Shown in pieces: positions 1-8,145 of a stretch of DNA of 60,145 nucleotides. Numbering within the stretch: the stretch's first letter is position 1; each line of letters begins with the position of its first letter. The notes under the pieces are model-generated. The model did no database searches and had not been told where the DNA came from. It saw nothing but the letters and a program-made list of their open reading frames with translations. The stretch covers positions 1-60,145 of the forward strand of contig JAFLUT010000004.1 of the NCBI GenBank assembly GCA_022508665.1, read 5' to 3'. This DNA comes from Prevotellaceae bacterium. Its GTDB lineage: Bacteria; Bacteroidota; Bacteroidia; Bacteroidales; Bacteroidaceae. The position numbers and the translations under genes were made by a program.

Positions 1-141
1 TTGGTGAACATCATGAGGAACAACGAGGGTGTATGGATTTCAAAGAGGCTGTTCTGCATCGTTGCTATCCTTTCCCTGTTGTCAATAGGTATCATTGCGA
101 TAGAGATATACTACTACGTGTATTTTCACTGGATAGCATAG
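1..141 (+). CDS. C-terminal end of a small membrane protein (partial)
   Basis: The first frame is open from base 1 to a TAG at 139-141. It encodes a short polar stretch followed by one strongly hydrophobic segment of about 20 residues (LFCIVAILSLLSIGIIAI) and an aromatic tail ending HWIA. An internal ATG at base 13 would give a 42-residue single-pass peptide, but the gene may equally begin before the window. The overlapping frame that starts at base 33 has no membrane segment or other protein-like feature and was not chosen. I do not recognise the family. It is one of only two genes on the plus strand, so it is probably outside the minus-strand accessory block. Confidence 0.4.
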   Translation: MVNIMRNNEGVWISKRLFCIVAILSLLSIGIIAIEIYYYVYFHWIA

Positions 142-179
142 CTAAACAGCAATATTTCCAATTAGTCAATAAGCATAAA

Positions 180-240
180 AATGCAGACTTTGGGGCCAAA
201 TGTCGACATCTTTGGCAGATTTAGTCCGAAAGTCTGCATT
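180..240. repeat. nested palindrome in the intergenic stretch 142-409
   Basis: An 11-bp perfect inverted repeat (atgcagacttt at 181-191, aaagtctgcat at 229-239, plus one more flanking A/T pair) encloses a second inverted repeat (gccaaa 195-200, tttggc 211-216), which itself surrounds the palindrome tgtcgaca. Transcribed either way it would fold into a stem carrying an inner hairpin. There is no T-run, so it is not a standard terminator. It could be a structured 3' end for the upstream plus-strand gene, a small RNA, or a remnant of a palindromic mobile element. Apart from this and the hairpin at 353-385 I see nothing coding between 142 and 409. Confidence 0.35.
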
Positions 241-352
241 AGTCGTTGTGTTATAGGGTTACTATATCTTGTGGACGAAAGCTTAATTCATGCCGATTTG
301 CTGGGCGTAGATGCGGTTATTGCTCATTGACCTGACAATATCAAAAGGACAC

Positions 353-385
353 AACTAAGCCCTTCTGGTATGGAAGGGCTTAGTT
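353..385 (-). terminator. hairpin after abiEii
   Basis: A perfect 13-bp stem (aactaagcccttc / gaagggcttagtt) closes a 7-base loop 25 bases downstream of the abiEii stop codon. On the minus strand the stem is followed by TGTGTCCTTTTG, a weak U-rich tail, so termination is plausible but not classical. The stem is symmetrical and could also serve transcription entering from the plus-strand side. Confidence 0.5.
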
Positions 386-409
386 CTATGAATTATTTCC
401 CGAAAAACA

Positions 410-1270
410 TCAAAGTAAATCCTTTTTCCAATATTCCTGTAGATTATCCTTTATGCATTGCATGACGACAGGAAAAGGAATTGGGTCTTTCCACCGTATC
501 TTTTTCAGAAAAGATTGCCAAAGAGCTTTCCTTGTAGTATCAGCAGCAAATGTGTCTGTAAAAAGCATCAGAGTCTCCTTGTATGCAGTATTCCTGTTCC
601 GGAATGTACTGACAATAGCCTCTGCAAGCATATCCCTATCTATATCATGATTGTTGAACAACTGATATACGTCGAAAAAATCCTTCATTCGGCTGTTGCT
701 TTCATCACGATCTACCATCGTGTGGAACTTTTCGGCAATCAAGGTTTCCAACGAATAGGCATACAGTTCCACAGATGGCACATCAGGCAGCAGCAAAGGA
801 TAGTCTAATGATAGCGGATAAGGCGTGACAACATCTCCAAAACCGATGTCTATTGAAATCTGCTGCATAATCGTGTCCAAATGGGCGACAACCGTCACGC
901 ATGTACCTGGGTATTTCTTTTCCATGGCTATTGGCTCCAATTCAAGAGATTTTCCGTCAAAAAAAACCCCATCATCAGTACATTCTATTGAACAGATTTT
1001 TAGGAAAACGGCCTTCAGGGTGTCGCTGTCACTACTTATGCGCTCACCGAGCAGGTCTATGTCAATAGTCGGACGTGCCTTAAAACCATCCAAAGCGAAA
1101 AGCAAGGAACTGCCTTTTAACAGAAAGTGACTTTTATAAGGACTGGCTGATATGCGGAACAGCAATCGTTCATGCAAGTATCTTACCAGCACCTTCATAT
1201 AATCTACGCCTTCTTTCCTTGACAGATTAAGGAGACGTGTCCTTATGGATTTGCCTGTATTCTTTATCAT
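410..1270 (-). CDS. abiEii: AbiEii-type nucleotidyltransferase toxin
   Basis: This is the toxin half of a type IV-like AbiE toxin-antitoxin pair; the family comprises nucleotidyltransferases that cause reversible growth arrest and abortive infection. Near residues 50-75 the motif KGSSLLF is followed by RPTIDIDLLG, the GS...DxD arrangement of polymerase-beta-type nucleotidyltransferases, with further acidic and Lys residues in the AbiEii core. Its length of 286 residues fits the family. Its start overlaps the stop of the antitoxin gene by four bases, so translation is probably coupled. The call rests on motif and gene order; the toxin could be inactive and only experiment would show it. Confidence 0.88.
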   Translation of the reverse strand: MIKNTGKSIRTRLLNLSRKEGVDYMKVLVRYLHERLLFRISASPYKSHFLLKGSSLLFALDGFKARPTIDIDLLGERISSDSDTLKAVFLKICSIECTDDGVFFDGKSLELEPIAMEKKYPGTCVTVVAHLDTIMQQISIDIGFGDVVTPYPLSLDYPLLLPDVPSVELYAYSLETLIAEKFHTMVDRDESNSRMKDFFDVYQLFNNHDIDRDMLAEAIVSTFRNRNTAYKETLMLFTDTFAADTTRKALWQSFLKKIRWKDPIPFPVVMQCIKDNLQEYWKKDLL

Positions 1271-1851
1271 AGTCTCGTTTCTGTATATTTAGTTAAAATA
1301 GTCCTCAATCTCAGCCTTCTGGCGTATTCGTTCAACAAAGATATATTGCGTGTCTCTCTTTTCAGATAACTGTCAATCACCTCGCCACATACATCAAGCC
1401 CAATCTTGTTACGATATTTTATAGCATCGCACACCGTGCGTTCCAGGTCCGTTATGCTTACAAGATACCCGGACACTTCCTTTTGCATGATGCCAAATTC
1501 AAGATTCTCTTTTTTCCAATAATAGAGATCGATGATAGGATAATCAGGCAAGCGGAGTTTCCGTTTTGCTTCAATGGCAACACAGAAAGCCGATGGCACC
1601 TGTGTGGACAGTCTGTGATAAGCGAATGCACTATAGAGACAAAGCACACCTCCTGGTACAATGCGCTCCACATCGATCATGTTGTTTGCCAGTGCCGATG
1701 TTTCTGCATATACCCCATTACGAAGCCGTATAAGTGTCCCGTCATCTGCAGCCCTACGCAGTTGCTCGTATTCACAGCGGCCATTAACTTCGCTTGTCTT
1801 AATGAAACCGCCACGTTTTTGCATTTCTTCTATGATGGAGTTATTTTTCAT
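1267..1851 (-). CDS. abiEi: AbiEi-type antitoxin / transcriptional repressor
   Basis: The product has a winged-helix N-terminus (MKNNSIIEEMQKRGGFIKTS) followed by the AbiEi core, with the typical run from LRNGVYAE through an AFAYHRLST stretch to DLERTVCDAI. AbiEi proteins neutralise the partner nucleotidyltransferase and repress their own promoter by binding inverted repeats. I chose the ATG at 1851. A longer reading from a TTG at 1878 would begin inside the -7 promoter element (TAACTTTG) and so is very unlikely. The gene overlaps abiEii by four bases. The repressor's probable operator lies immediately upstream. Confidence 0.88.
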   Translation of the reverse strand: MKNNSIIEEMQKRGGFIKTSEVNGRCEYEQLRRAADDGTLIRLRNGVYAETSALANNMIDVERIVPGGVLCLYSAFAYHRLSTQVPSAFCVAIEAKRKLRLPDYPIIDLYYWKKENLEFGIMQKEVSGYLVSITDLERTVCDAIKYRNKIGLDVCGEVIDSYLKRETRNISLLNEYARRLRLRTILTKYTETRL

Positions 1852-1875
1852 TGTGACATCATATTGATTTTGCTG

Positions 1876-1907
1876 CAAAGTTACTACAAGAATTTGAAAT
1901 TGACGAA
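1876..1907 (-). promoter_or_regulatory. abiE promoter
   Basis: On the minus strand TAACTTTG (1876-1883) matches the Bacteroidota -7 consensus TAnnTTTG exactly. Twenty bases upstream stands TTCG (about 1904-1907), a one-mismatch version of the -33 TTTG. Initiation a few bases downstream of the -7 box leaves roughly 20 bases of leader before the ATG at 1851. Confidence 0.6.
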
Positions 1908-1913
1908 TAAATC

Positions 1914-1959
1914 TGTAAAAAGTTACGGATAAAACGGTTATTTTCCGTAACTTTTTACA
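1914..1959. promoter_or_regulatory. inverted-repeat operator for AbiEi
   Basis: Two perfectly complementary 16-base arms, tgtaaaaagttacgga (1914-1929) and its reverse complement (1944-1959), are separated by 14 bases and lie just upstream of the -33 region of abiEi. A third half-like copy, aaagttac, overlaps the -7 box at 1877-1884. AbiEi proteins are known to bind inverted repeats at their own promoter; assigning this site to AbiEi is inference from position. Confidence 0.6.
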
Positions 1960-2019
1960 TGAAAGAGACTTCCAATGATTGATTTTTATGATACCTGTCG
2001 TATGCTTGTAAGACAGAAG

Positions 2020-2118
2020 TCAAGTCCACAGTTTTGCAGTATTCAAATGTTTTTCTTTTTCGTAGCTGAAAAGACTCAGTATGCAACATATAACCGTTAA
2101 TAAGCATATATATTTCAT
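2020..2118 (-). CDS. possible 32-residue lipoprotein-like remnant
   Basis: An ATG at 2118, preceded by the purine-rich AGAGGAAAAGGAAATC, opens a frame whose product begins with a signal-like hydrophobic stretch (ICLLTVICCILSLF) and stops after 32 residues. A second frame continues with protein-like sequence (about 46 residues ending at roughly 1960), which suggests a short gene broken by one frameshift. It follows the 2151-3623 gene by 32 bases on the same strand. I cannot identify it, and a functional peptide is not demonstrated. Confidence 0.25.
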   Translation of the reverse strand: MKYICLLTVICCILSLFSYEKEKHLNTAKLWT

Positions 2119-2150
2119 GGTATGATTTCCTTTTCCTCTACTTTTTAATG

Positions 2151-3623
2151 TTATTGCTGTAATTCTTTCAATGTGGCAACTTTTTCCGCCAATTGGATTA
2201 GCGTGGAGTCAGAAATAACGTTGCCTGTAGCAAATCGCACATAAATCCTATATTGGGCTGTCGAGTCATTAGGCACATGGAGAGCATGGCTCAACAAGTG
2301 CTTATGAGTGTAGGCATCCTTAACGGAGTCGTTACGGTAAAAATCCCCATGAGCGACACAAATGCTGTCATCTGGGAGAAAAGATTCATTTGCATAGCTA
2401 AGAAATGGATTACCACACATCGTCACCCGAACATCCACAATGATTTTTCTGTCAGACAACTCGGTTACAGCAATCTGCCCCTTGTCTTGAAATTTACTTC
2501 CGTTCTCCGCAAAATAGTCTTCAATAATTCCACGTATCTGATGTTGCAAGTCTGGACAGATGTCGGGTTCCAATATGAACTCGTTGTTGTACACGTCATA
2601 GTAGCGGTTGTAGCCGTCTTTTTGAAGGACATAGACACATCTCCAAATATAGTCCCTATCCTTATCGCTTTTACGGATTCTCTCGTATTCTGGTTCTATA
2701 AGCAATCCGTAACGGTCACGCAAGCCGTACATTTCCCTTGTATCATCCGTTATATAGAAAATTCCGGGAAAAGATGCCAGATGGTAGAAGCCTTTCCTTG
2801 CATAGTTCAGGCAGGCATATTGGTTGTAGCCGATGGAGAAAGACGGCAACAGCATGGATAAATATAACACCGAAACGATTGCCAGCAGATTATTTTTCGT
2901 ATTACGGTATAGCCATGTACCGACATACACGACAAAACCAAAGCTGACAAGCAACATTGACACTCTCCATGCACCGGCAAACAGTTGTGCATACCAAAAT
3001 ACCGCCATGCTAATAACCAACACCCACAGACGGTCAGCCCTGACCTTGTTGTAGCGGCAAAGAAGCCAATAGGTAACAGGAACAGCCGTCAGGCACATGA
3101 TTTGGCAAGTACGGGCATCCATTGACAGACCTGTCAGAAATGCGGTCAGCATGACCATCTGGATAGAGGAGCATGTCCTCGCCAGTCTGTCATGCCACAG
3201 GATGCCACCAAACAGGTCTCTCCATCTCAAAGATGTCCTTTCTAACTGTTTACGGAAGAGCAAGGACAGAAAATAGACCAAGGGAAAAACAAATAACCAC
3301 AAGCCTAAGACGACCTCGATAATCCTACAGGCAACTCGGCTATATTTAAAACCGGTCAATATGAATGCGTAATGGACTATCGTACTGGCATTCGCGTATA
3401 TTTCGCCGTAAGCCATCAACACGGTTAAGGCTAAAAATAAGCAGAGAGGCAGCCATGAGCGTTTTTCTCTATGATACAGGGAATGTGAAACAATAAAACG
3501 CAGCACAATCGCCAATGCTAACAAGAGGAGAGCGGGATGAGTCCAGCTCATCCTCCCTCCAAGCAGACTTAGCATCCATACTGAACAGATAGCCAAGTCA
3601 AAGAGCAGCAATTTTGATTTCAT
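2151..3623 (-). CDS. polytopic membrane protein with one WG-like repeat
   Basis: The first 290 or so residues contain about eight to ten hydrophobic segments. A soluble C-terminal part of about 190 residues begins with a single WG-type unit (YGLRDRYGLLIEPEYERI), the repeat seen in many Bacteroidota cell-surface and stress proteins. No catalytic motif is visible. It is the last substantial gene of the leftmost operon, 9 bases after the VWA gene. The membrane-plus-WG arrangement recurs in the protein at 20713-21909, so both ends of Block A carry one. Function unknown; a sensor or scaffold role is a guess. Confidence 0.6.
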   Translation of the reverse strand: MKSKLLLFDLAICSVWMLSLLGGRMSWTHPALLLLALAIVLRFIVSHSLYHREKRSWLPLCLFLALTVLMAYGEIYANASTIVHYAFILTGFKYSRVACRIIEVVLGLWLFVFPLVYFLSLLFRKQLERTSLRWRDLFGGILWHDRLARTCSSIQMVMLTAFLTGLSMDARTCQIMCLTAVPVTYWLLCRYNKVRADRLWVLVISMAVFWYAQLFAGAWRVSMLLVSFGFVVYVGTWLYRNTKNNLLAIVSVLYLSMLLPSFSIGYNQYACLNYARKGFYHLASFPGIFYITDDTREMYGLRDRYGLLIEPEYERIRKSDKDRDYIWRCVYVLQKDGYNRYYDVYNNEFILEPDICPDLQHQIRGIIEDYFAENGSKFQDKGQIAVTELSDRKIIVDVRVTMCGNPFLSYANESFLPDDSICVAHGDFYRNDSVKDAYTHKHLLSHALHVPNDSTAQYRIYVRFATGNVISDSTLIQLAEKVATLKELQQ

Positions 3624-3631
3624 ACCAATTC

Positions 3632-4345
3632 CTATATCTTGTTTTCTTCCTCGTCAAAGGCTTCATCTGCCATGGAAGCATAGCAAGAATGTCGTTCCTC
3701 TTGCGTGTCAGCGACTCCTCTCAAACAAAAATCATGGAGACGGCCAAAGAAATTCATCCGTGTACTGCTGTCCTTAGCCATTCCTGCCATCGTACCCTGA
3801 GCACTGTAGTCAAAGTTGCGGGCATTGCGGATGGAGAGGTTGAAAGCCACCTCCACGGAATCCTGATTGGCTCCCATATAGGTGAAAGTCCATCCCTTTC
3901 CCTTCAGTCTTTCCACCAACTGTTTGACAGCTGAGCCTGTGTATTCCTTGGAGGCATTCTCAAGCCCATCGGTAATAATGGTGACTACAACCACGGCATC
4001 CTCGATGTTCTCCACATGGTTGTTCATGGAGGTCAGCGTGAAGCCCATGGCATCATAAAGCGGAGTGCAGCAGCAAGGCTGGTAGTCATCCATCGTCAGC
4101 TGACGTGCCTCTGCCACAGGAACCTTGTCGAAGACATATTTCTTCTCACAGTCGCAGAATGTCAGCAGCGACACATAATGTTCCTGTGTGTCCGCGTACT
4201 TCTCCTGTGCTTTCTTGATGCCGTTCAGCGTCTCATTGAATCCGCTGACAGCAGCCTGGCGGATACATTCCATCGATCCGCTCTTGTCAAGGATAATCAC
4301 ATTGAAAACCTGTGTTTTCGTCGTCCTAGTCTCATTCTTTTCCAT
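3632..4345 (-). CDS. TerY-like von Willebrand factor A domain protein
   Basis: A single VWA domain fills the 237 residues. The metal-ion-dependent adhesion site is intact: DKSGS near residues 20-24, the TPLYD threonine loop near residue 95, and the TDG aspartate near residue 127. There is no signal peptide, so it is cytoplasmic, like TerY proteins of tellurite-resistance-type systems. TerY proteins usually work with a PP2C phosphatase and a kinase; a PP2C gene lies 7 kb away in the same block (11714-12382), but I see no kinase gene. A Cys-rich CCC stretch near residue 92 is unusual. Confidence 0.75.
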   Translation of the reverse strand: MEKNETRTTKTQVFNVIILDKSGSMECIRQAAVSGFNETLNGIKKAQEKYADTQEHYVSLLTFCDCEKKYVFDKVPVAEARQLTMDDYQPCCCTPLYDAMGFTLTSMNNHVENIEDAVVVVTIITDGLENASKEYTGSAVKQLVERLKGKGWTFTYMGANQDSVEVAFNLSIRNARNFDYSAQGTMAGMAKDSSTRMNFFGRLHDFCLRGVADTQEERHSCYASMADEAFDEEENKI

Positions 4346-4382
4346 GATTCTTCTTTCTTATATTGTTGTTACTGATTCTGTT

Positions 4383-6152
4383 TTATTGTATGGCTATTGT
4401 ATCTGCCACAGTGCCATTCGGCTCTTCAACGGATGCCGTGTTCCTGCCACGTGCGACAAGAGACCGCAGCCCATACGAATCTGCCAGCAAGTCAATGGTG
4501 CTTGTCATGACCGGTCCACACATGGCACCTGCACTGGCAGGAAGACCGTCTTTTTCCAATGTGACCATGATGGTGTATAATGGGCTGTCAGCAGGAAAGT
4601 AGCCGTACAGCTCCATGCGCCTGTCGCTGCTGTCCACAATCTGGAAGGTACGGCCACATGCTGCGACATCGGTATAGTCACGGTCAACACGGCAAAACAG
4701 CCCTTTTGTGACCGCATTGCGCAAGCCTTTCTGCAAAGTCTCAATATGCTCAGGAGCGGCAATCTGCTCGTCCAGGACAGTGACACCATAGCCCTTCTTA
4801 GTCAACTGAACCATTTTCCCGCCATTGGCTACGACATTGTAGAATGCCAGGACACCCATGACATAATTTGGATCGCCGGAAAGATAGGTGCTTATTCTGT
4901 CATAAAACTCATTCTGGCGATTTCCAAATGCCATCTCCCTTGCCTTGGTAAAGGCGACCTGGGAGCTGTGACCCAGTGCCTGCTCCAGACTGATGACACC
5001 ATAGCCGCCACGATGCCAGTTATGGTCTCTCACGTCTTTGTAAACCCCATATTCCGTGTCAATCGTGTCATCGGGGGAGAACTGACCGGTTGACAGCAGG
5101 GCCAGATAGACGGGGGCACCCAGCATGAGTGGCTGCTCCTCGGAATAAGTGTCTTTGCATGGAACGAAGGAACTGCCATTACGAAGCAGCGACACATCGG
5201 CTACCAGATGTCCGGTGGATGTCTCTACGACATAGACGGCTCCGAACTCACATGCACATTCCGTCATTTTATCCTGCAAGACCTGACTGACTGCATCCTC
5301 CAATACTTCATCATTGTATGTCGTGGGCTCAGGTTCTTCTACAGGTTCCCAGTCGGCCAGTTTCCGCAACCGTTGTATATCCACATCTGACAAGGGGAGC
5401 TGTCCTCCATCTTCATGGTAATGGATCAGCCACCTGGCTCCACTTTTTCCGAGGGTGGCATTTTCATCTGCTTTCAAATAATAGTGGGCGGCAAGTTCCG
5501 CATTGACAACATCCTTACCATATCTCCCCCTGTAGGCATCGGCAAGAATCGTGTACACAAAGGGAATCCTGTCAGCCAATGCTGCCAGCTTTGGTATGTC
5601 TGGACTGGAGCAATCTCTCCAGTTCGGAATGCATAGCAGCAACTCAGCAAAAGAACTTCCACGTTCTGCGCCCATCTCGATCAGACGCTGACCTTCAAGG
5701 GTGTCTCCTCTTTCCACGGCAAAGATACCTTGCACGGAATAGAAATCCGGCATTCCCTGCATATCCAGTTCCTCCGCCATCGCCAATGCTTCTTCTATCT
5801 GTCCTTTCTCATATTTGTCCACGGCTTCTATGACAAGCTTAAAATCATTCTTTTCAGGCAAGGTGTCTAAATACGCCTCCATGCTGCTGATGCTGCCGAA
5901 GTCATCTGCCAAAGAGACCATGTTCAGCATACCGATGAAGTCTTTCTTCACGCCATTGCCTGTACGGTAGCGGTCTGCCAGTTCAAGACAAGCCTGCCCG
6001 TCTCCCCATTTGACACGTTCCTTTAGGGCTTCAATTTCATTTACTTGTACCAGTGGCTGTACATGGTCTTGCACGTCATCCATCAGTTGCTGATCCGAGC
6101 AGCTGAACATTGCCAGTGTCATGGCAACGATTGCTAACAGGTTCTTCTTCAT
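4383..6152 (-). CDS. lipoprotein with Sel1-like repeats and an inactive transpeptidase domain
   Basis: A lipoprotein signal (LAIVAMTLAMFSC) is followed by helical Sel1/TPR-like repeats to about residue 270. The C-terminal 300 residues follow the pattern of a class B penicillin-binding protein: a segment corresponding to the SxxK helix, then GQFSPDDTIDTEYGVY, then GYGVISLEQALGHSSQVAF, then a domain end resembling the Gly-rich strand of FtsI. The catalytic residues are missing. The SxxK position reads LGAPVY, the SxN motif reads SSQ, and the KTG motif reads CGRT. It should therefore be a non-catalytic peptidoglycan-binding or partner-binding protein on the periplasmic side of a membrane. Confidence 0.7.
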   Translation of the reverse strand: MKKNLLAIVAMTLAMFSCSDQQLMDDVQDHVQPLVQVNEIEALKERVKWGDGQACLELADRYRTGNGVKKDFIGMLNMVSLADDFGSISSMEAYLDTLPEKNDFKLVIEAVDKYEKGQIEEALAMAEELDMQGMPDFYSVQGIFAVERGDTLEGQRLIEMGAERGSSFAELLLCIPNWRDCSSPDIPKLAALADRIPFVYTILADAYRGRYGKDVVNAELAAHYYLKADENATLGKSGARWLIHYHEDGGQLPLSDVDIQRLRKLADWEPVEEPEPTTYNDEVLEDAVSQVLQDKMTECACEFGAVYVVETSTGHLVADVSLLRNGSSFVPCKDTYSEEQPLMLGAPVYLALLSTGQFSPDDTIDTEYGVYKDVRDHNWHRGGYGVISLEQALGHSSQVAFTKAREMAFGNRQNEFYDRISTYLSGDPNYVMGVLAFYNVVANGGKMVQLTKKGYGVTVLDEQIAAPEHIETLQKGLRNAVTKGLFCRVDRDYTDVAACGRTFQIVDSSDRRMELYGYFPADSPLYTIMVTLEKDGLPASAGAMCGPVMTSTIDLLADSYGLRSLVARGRNTASVEEPNGTVADTIAIQ

Positions 6153-6175
6153 ATTGCTTTGCTTTTTACTTGTTA

Positions 6176-6574
6176 CTAATCTTCAGAAAGTTCATCCATG
6201 TTTTTTCTGAGTACGGTACGGACAACGCCAAGCAACTGGAGTGACTGGCGCAGGTTCTGTTCCAGCGACTCCTCATTGGCATAGTAGAACTCACAGGAGG
6301 CTGATACATTCTTGAAGGTCTGGTCAACATAGACCTTTGCCAGCTTCAGCTCACGGGTCATCTTGTTGCAGACAGCCAGCACGAGTGTTTCCTTGCCGTC
6401 CTCAATCTCATGAAACTGGGGCAGCATCACGGAAACATAGGAATCATCCTCGTCACCGGTCAGTACAAAAATGCTCTTCATCTGATAGCGGAGCAGGATG
6501 TCTCCGTCATTATCCAGTTCCGGGCGGTAACCCATCTTTTCGAGGGTTGCCATGATTTGCTCTTTCTTTGTCAT
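6176..6574 (-). CDS. YbjN-like small protein (pair copy 1, short member)
   Basis: This 132-residue alpha/beta protein resembles YbjN / type III secretion chaperone-fold proteins. It opens with a helix containing LEKMGYRPELDNDGD, then a beta-rich middle and a C-terminal helix. It is clearly homologous to the protein at 21942-22349: both contain the stretch NKMTRELKL and a CEF-(Y/F)-YAN segment. It sits 20 bases after its longer partner (6595-7047), the same order as in the second copy. No enzymatic motif is visible; a chaperone or adaptor role for the adjacent AAA+ ATPase or the lipoprotein is inference. Confidence 0.55.
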   Translation of the reverse strand: MTKKEQIMATLEKMGYRPELDNDGDILLRYQMKSIFVLTGDEDDSYVSVMLPQFHEIEDGKETLVLAVCNKMTRELKLAKVYVDQTFKNVSASCEFYYANEESLEQNLRQSLQLLGVVRTVLRKNMDELSED

Positions 6575-6594
6575 ATCTTTATCCTCCTTTCTTG

Positions 6595-7047
6595 CTATGC
6601 AGCATCTTCGTTGTCGGTGATTTCTTTCGCATCCGGATTTTCGGACTCATTGCTCGTCTCATTGTCATCCTCACATGCGGCCATTGCACGACGGAGGAAA
6701 ATAGAGCCTGCCTCCAGATGCAGAATCATACGGGAGATAAGCTGCTCCAGGTTCTCACCACCAAAGAGTTCACGCTCATAGAACAGCCACATGCTGTCAT
6801 TGAGCTTGTTGGCCTTGACATACTTCAACGTGCCGTTCAGCTTGTCCATCAGCTGGTAGAATGCGACATTGCTCTCGTCATCAATGTCCAGCACGCCAGG
6901 GAGGGCAATGTTCAGGAAATCCTCGTCACTCTCATTGGGCATGTAGAGGTAATGCTTGCCCTCATACTGAAAGCCATAGCCGAGACCTTCCAAATCATCC
7001 ATCTCAAAGCCCATTGACTTAAATGCCTCCAAAATCTTTTCCTTCAT
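6595..7047 (-). CDS. YbjN-like small protein (pair copy 1, long member)
   Basis: This 150-residue protein has the same overall architecture as its downstream neighbour and a strongly acidic C-terminal tail. It is homologous to the protein at 22362-22829: both begin MKEKIL, carry GYGF, and share the stretch LNGTLKYVK/LNSTLKYVK and WLFYERE. It stands between the AAA+ ATPase gene (28 bases upstream) and the short YbjN-like gene, so the three are probably co-expressed. Function unknown. Confidence 0.55.
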   Translation of the reverse strand: MKEKILEAFKSMGFEMDDLEGLGYGFQYEGKHYLYMPNESDEDFLNIALPGVLDIDDESNVAFYQLMDKLNGTLKYVKANKLNDSMWLFYERELFGGENLEQLISRMILHLEAGSIFLRRAMAACEDDNETSNESENPDAKEITDNEDAA

Positions 7048-7075
7048 AGTCGTATTGTTTTTAAGTTATTATATA

Positions 7076-8065
7076 TTACATGTGAAAACCAATAGTTGCG
7101 GGCTTGCATTCCTCATCCTTTGGCGAGAACTCACAGCGTACACGCTCGAACTCCCTCAAATCACGGCTGCTGACCGAAGGGGACTTGTGGGAGATGGACT
7201 CTTCAAGCAGTGACTGCGTGATGAGCTTGTAAGGCTTGTCCTTCTCCTTGATGCTGGCGTTGAACATCTTGCGTGAGGCAACCTTGACGATGTAGCTGAT
7301 GTCGCTACAGTTGTAGCCCTTGGTCAGGTCTGAAAGCCTGGCATAGTCGATACCCTCTTCTGCCGGCAGTTTGGACAGCGCAAGGCGGAACAGACTTTCA
7401 CGAGCCTTGTCATCGGGCATATCCACATAGATCATCTCGTCGATGCGTCCTGTTCTCAGCACTGCCTTGTCAATACGCTCCGGATGGTTGGTGGCTGCAA
7501 GGACATAGATGCCCTTTTCTGCCGCATTGTTCAGCATACACAGGAACTCGTTTGTCTCGCCATTCTGGTAGTTGCGGTCATCGTTGGTGCGCTGTGGCAC
7601 CATGGCATCGAACTCGTCAAAAAAGACCAGAGTCGGGGCTTTGCGCTCAGCCATGCGGAACACCTCACCGATCTTTTCCTGCGTACCGTGTACCAGCGTC
7701 GATGCAATGTCGTCGGGCACAACCTTGATGAAGTTGATGCCGACCTCCTCGGCAATCTTCTCTGCGAAGTACGTCTTGCCGCATCCGGCGGGGCCGTAGA
7801 ACAGCAGGCTTGGAGGCGTGATGTCATAGGCCTCGGCACACTCACGGTTGTTCAGCACATTGATGAATCCCTCGGTCACTAACTGCTTCAGTTCGTCCAT
7901 GCCTGCCACGTCCTTGAATCCCTGACGGGGCTTGCATTCTGCCTTCTTGGGTTCGGACTGGGCTACGGCAACCTTGACAGGCTCTATATGTTCCTGCTTT
8001 TCGCTTGACTGTCCGGAGGTCAGCTTGCGAAGCCATTCCTTCTCAGCATTGGTCTTTGTATTCAT
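7076..8065 (-). CDS. AAA+ ATPase
   Basis: The ATPase domain resembles the FtsH/VCP/spastin clade. Walker A is GPAGCGKT at residues 91-98 and Walker B is LVFFDEFD near residue 146. Sensor 1 is AATNHPE, and the arginine-finger region contains LRTGRIDE. The N-terminal 45 residues are low-complexity and probably a flexible linker that recruits partners. There is no protease domain or membrane segment, so it likely remodels or unfolds a protein partner. The immediately following YbjN-like pair, in the same operon, are the best candidates for adaptors. The call of the ATPase is firm; its substrate is unknown. Confidence 0.88.
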   Translation of the reverse strand: MNTKTNAEKEWLRKLTSGQSSEKQEHIEPVKVAVAQSEPKKAECKPRQGFKDVAGMDELKQLVTEGFINVLNNRECAEAYDITPPSLLFYGPAGCGKTYFAEKIAEEVGINFIKVVPDDIASTLVHGTQEKIGEVFRMAERKAPTLVFFDEFDAMVPQRTNDDRNYQNGETNEFLCMLNNAAEKGIYVLAATNHPERIDKAVLRTGRIDEMIYVDMPDDKARESLFRLALSKLPAEEGIDYARLSDLTKGYNCSDISYIVKVASRKMFNASIKEKDKPYKLITQSLLEESISHKSPSVSSRDLREFERVRCEFSPKDEECKPATIGFHM

Positions 8066-8145
8066 ATTCGTATCTCCTTTTATAATTGCTCTCAGTATAA
8101 GTGAGTGTCAGAAATACCTAATACTATCATGGATGGTCATATTTT

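Noticed and set aside
33..224. 63-residue plus-strand open frame
   Set aside because: It overlaps the first frame, which has a clear membrane segment and ends at 141; this one has no protein-like feature.
1852..1878. N-terminal extension of abiEi from a TTG
   Set aside because: The TTG lies within the -7 promoter element, so it cannot be translated from that promoter; the ATG at 1851 fits the winged-helix start.
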